From positions 1 through 15,302 of the forward strand of contig JALVPS010000224.1 in NCBI GenBank assembly GCA_027031685.1: 15,302 bases of DNA. The letters are read 5' to 3'. The position numbers and the translations under genes are program-made. Below, in pieces: positions 14,262-15,302 of this stretch; position 1 is the first letter of the stretch, and every line of letters starts with the position of its first letter. A model generated the notes under the pieces. It was not told the origin of the DNA. It searched no databases and was given only the letters and a program-made list of their open reading frames with translations. The DNA is from Gammaproteobacteria bacterium (GTDB lineage Bacteria > Pseudomonadota > Gammaproteobacteria > UWMA-0217).

Positions 14262-14301
14262 TCCCGGCCATTTCCCACCCAGACAGACGAAGGCAACCGC
14301 A

Positions 14302-15302
14302 GTGAGCAAATCCCGTGAGCTGTTCGAGCGCGCCCAGGCGCACATCCCTGGCGGCGTCAATTCTCCCGTTCGCGCCTTCAAGGGCGTGGGCGGCGACCCG
14401 GTGTTCATCGAGCGCGCCGAGGGCGCCTACCTGTACGATGTGGACGGGCGCCGCTACATCGACTACGTCGGCTCGTGGGGACCCATGATCGCCGGCCACG
14501 CCCACCCGGACATCGTGGCCGCCGTGCAGGACGCCGCCACCCGCGGCCTCAGCTACGGCGCCCCCACCGAGCTGGAGATCGCCATGGCCGAGCGGGTGTG
14601 CCAGCTGGTGCCGTCCATCGAATCGGTGCGCATGGTCAACTCCGGCACCGAGGCCACCATGAGCGCCATCCGCCTGGCGCGCGGCTACACGGGGCGCGAC
14701 AAGATCGTCAAATTCGAGGGCTGCTACCACGGCCACGGCGACTCGCTGCTGGTCAAGGCCGGCTCCGGGGCGCTCACCCTGGGCGTGCCCAGCTCGCCCG
14801 GCATCCCCGCCGCGCTGGCCGAGCACACCCTGACGCTGGAGTACAACGACCTGGACAGCGTGCACGGGGCCTTCGCCCGCATGGGTGGGGAGATCGCCTG
14901 CGTCATCGTCGAGCCGGTGGCCGGCAACATGAACTGCATCCCGCCCGAGCCCGGCTTCCTGGAGGGGCTGCGCCAGGCCTGCGACGAACACGGCGCCCTG
15001 CTCATCTTCGACGAGGTGATGACTGGCTTCCGTGTCGGCCTCAACGGCGCCCAGGGCCTGTACGGCGTCACCCCGGACCTGACCACGCTGGGCAAGGTCA
15101 TCGGCGGCGGCATGCCGGTGGGCGCCTTCGGTGGCCGCAAGGAGATCATGGACCACCTGGCCCCGGTGGGGCCCATCTACCAGGCCGGCACCCTGTCCGG
15201 CAACCCCATCGCCATGACCGCCGGCCTCAAGACCTTGGAGATCGTCTCCGCCCCCGGCTTTTATGAGGACCTCACGGCGCGCACCGGGCGGCTGCTGGCC
15301 GG
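14302..15302 (+). CDS. hemL: Glutamate-1-semialdehyde 2,1-aminomutase, 3' end outside the window
   Basis: 333 codons of an enzyme normally about 427 aa, running off the window edge without a stop. It is a PLP-dependent class III aminotransferase fold. Visible motifs include HIPGGVNSPVRAFKGVGG (14-31), SWGPMIAGHAHP (58-69), VNSGTEATM (112-120), FEGCYHGHGDSLLVKAGSG (138-156), FDEVMTGFR (236-244, Asp237 for the PLP pyridine) and TTLGKVIGGGMPVGAFGG with the Schiff-base Lys265. It makes 5-aminolevulinate from glutamate-1-semialdehyde in the C5 route of tetrapyrrole synthesis. The start is GTG at 14302, with GAAGG about 7 nt upstream; the protein from there aligns with the family N-terminus. It is divergent from hemN, sharing a regulatory region with an FNR box. 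Confidence 0.96.
   Translation, partial: MSKSRELFERAQAHIPGGVNSPVRAFKGVGGDPVFIERAEGAYLYDVDGRRYIDYVGSWGPMIAGHAHPDIVAAVQDAATRGLSYGAPTELEIAMAERVCQLVPSIESVRMVNSGTEATMSAIRLARGYTGRDKIVKFEGCYHGHGDSLLVKAGSGALTLGVPSSPGIPAALAEHTLTLEYNDLDSVHGAFARMGGEIACVIVEPVAGNMNCIPPEPGFLEGLRQACDEHGALLIFDEVMTGFRVGLNGAQGLYGVTPDLTTLGKVIGGGMPVGAFGGRKEIMDHLAPVGPIYQAGTLSGNPIAMTAGLKTLEIVSAPGFYEDLTARTGRLLA

Noticed and set aside
14203..15156. A 317-codon minus-strand frame opposite hemL
   Set aside because: hemL on the plus strand is unmistakable; this frame also runs through the FNR box and -10 element.

Overview
This is a GC-rich gammaproteobacterial chromosome segment with no sign of phage, CRISPR, IS or tRNA. The gene content is a microaerobic respiration and heme cluster: cbb3 oxidase, FNR, oxygen-independent HemN, and HemL of the C5 tetrapyrrole route. 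Together with a GlyGly-CTERM protein it suggests a respiratory or sulfur-oxidising gammaproteobacterium, for example of the Chromatiales/Ectothiorhodospiraceae type. That taxonomic placement is inference.

Left part (1-3054): the 3' end of argE (+); a secreted choice-of-anchor H protein with a GlyGly-CTERM tail (-); an AT-richer CAP-domain lipoprotein with a repetitive linker (+), which looks like an accessory gene; and a host-attachment family protein (-) followed by a strong hairpin.

Centre (3188-8726, all minus): ccoN-ccoO-ccoQ-ccoP are tightly packed and close with a clear intrinsic terminator at 5538-5568. A second unit follows: a small two-TM protein of unknown function, ccoG and fixH/ccoH. 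The copper ATPase ccoI and ccoS are not in the window. ccoN has a perfect FNR box (8843-8856) placed for class II activation, with a matching -10 element.

Right part (8963-15302): divergent from ccoN is an FNR/ANR regulator with all four cluster cysteines and the E-x2-S-R recognition residues, so it is probably the protein that reads the FNR boxes here. It is convergent with an unusual Hsp70-like protein whose ATPase motifs are degenerate. A second Crp/Fnr regulator, with an incomplete cysteine set, is followed by an HPF/RaiA ribosome-hibernation factor. Then come hemN (-) and the truncated hemL (+), divergent from each other. A second perfect FNR box lies between them (14206-14219), again at class II spacing from a -10 for hemN.

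Taken together, FNR, high-affinity oxidase, oxidase assembly, anaerobic heme synthesis and a hibernation factor form a coherent low-oxygen response locus. The most unusual items are the degenerate Hsp70, the second Crp/Fnr protein, an extra CXXC in CcoO, the unnamed small membrane protein ahead of ccoG, and nested inverted repeats at 11257-11345.
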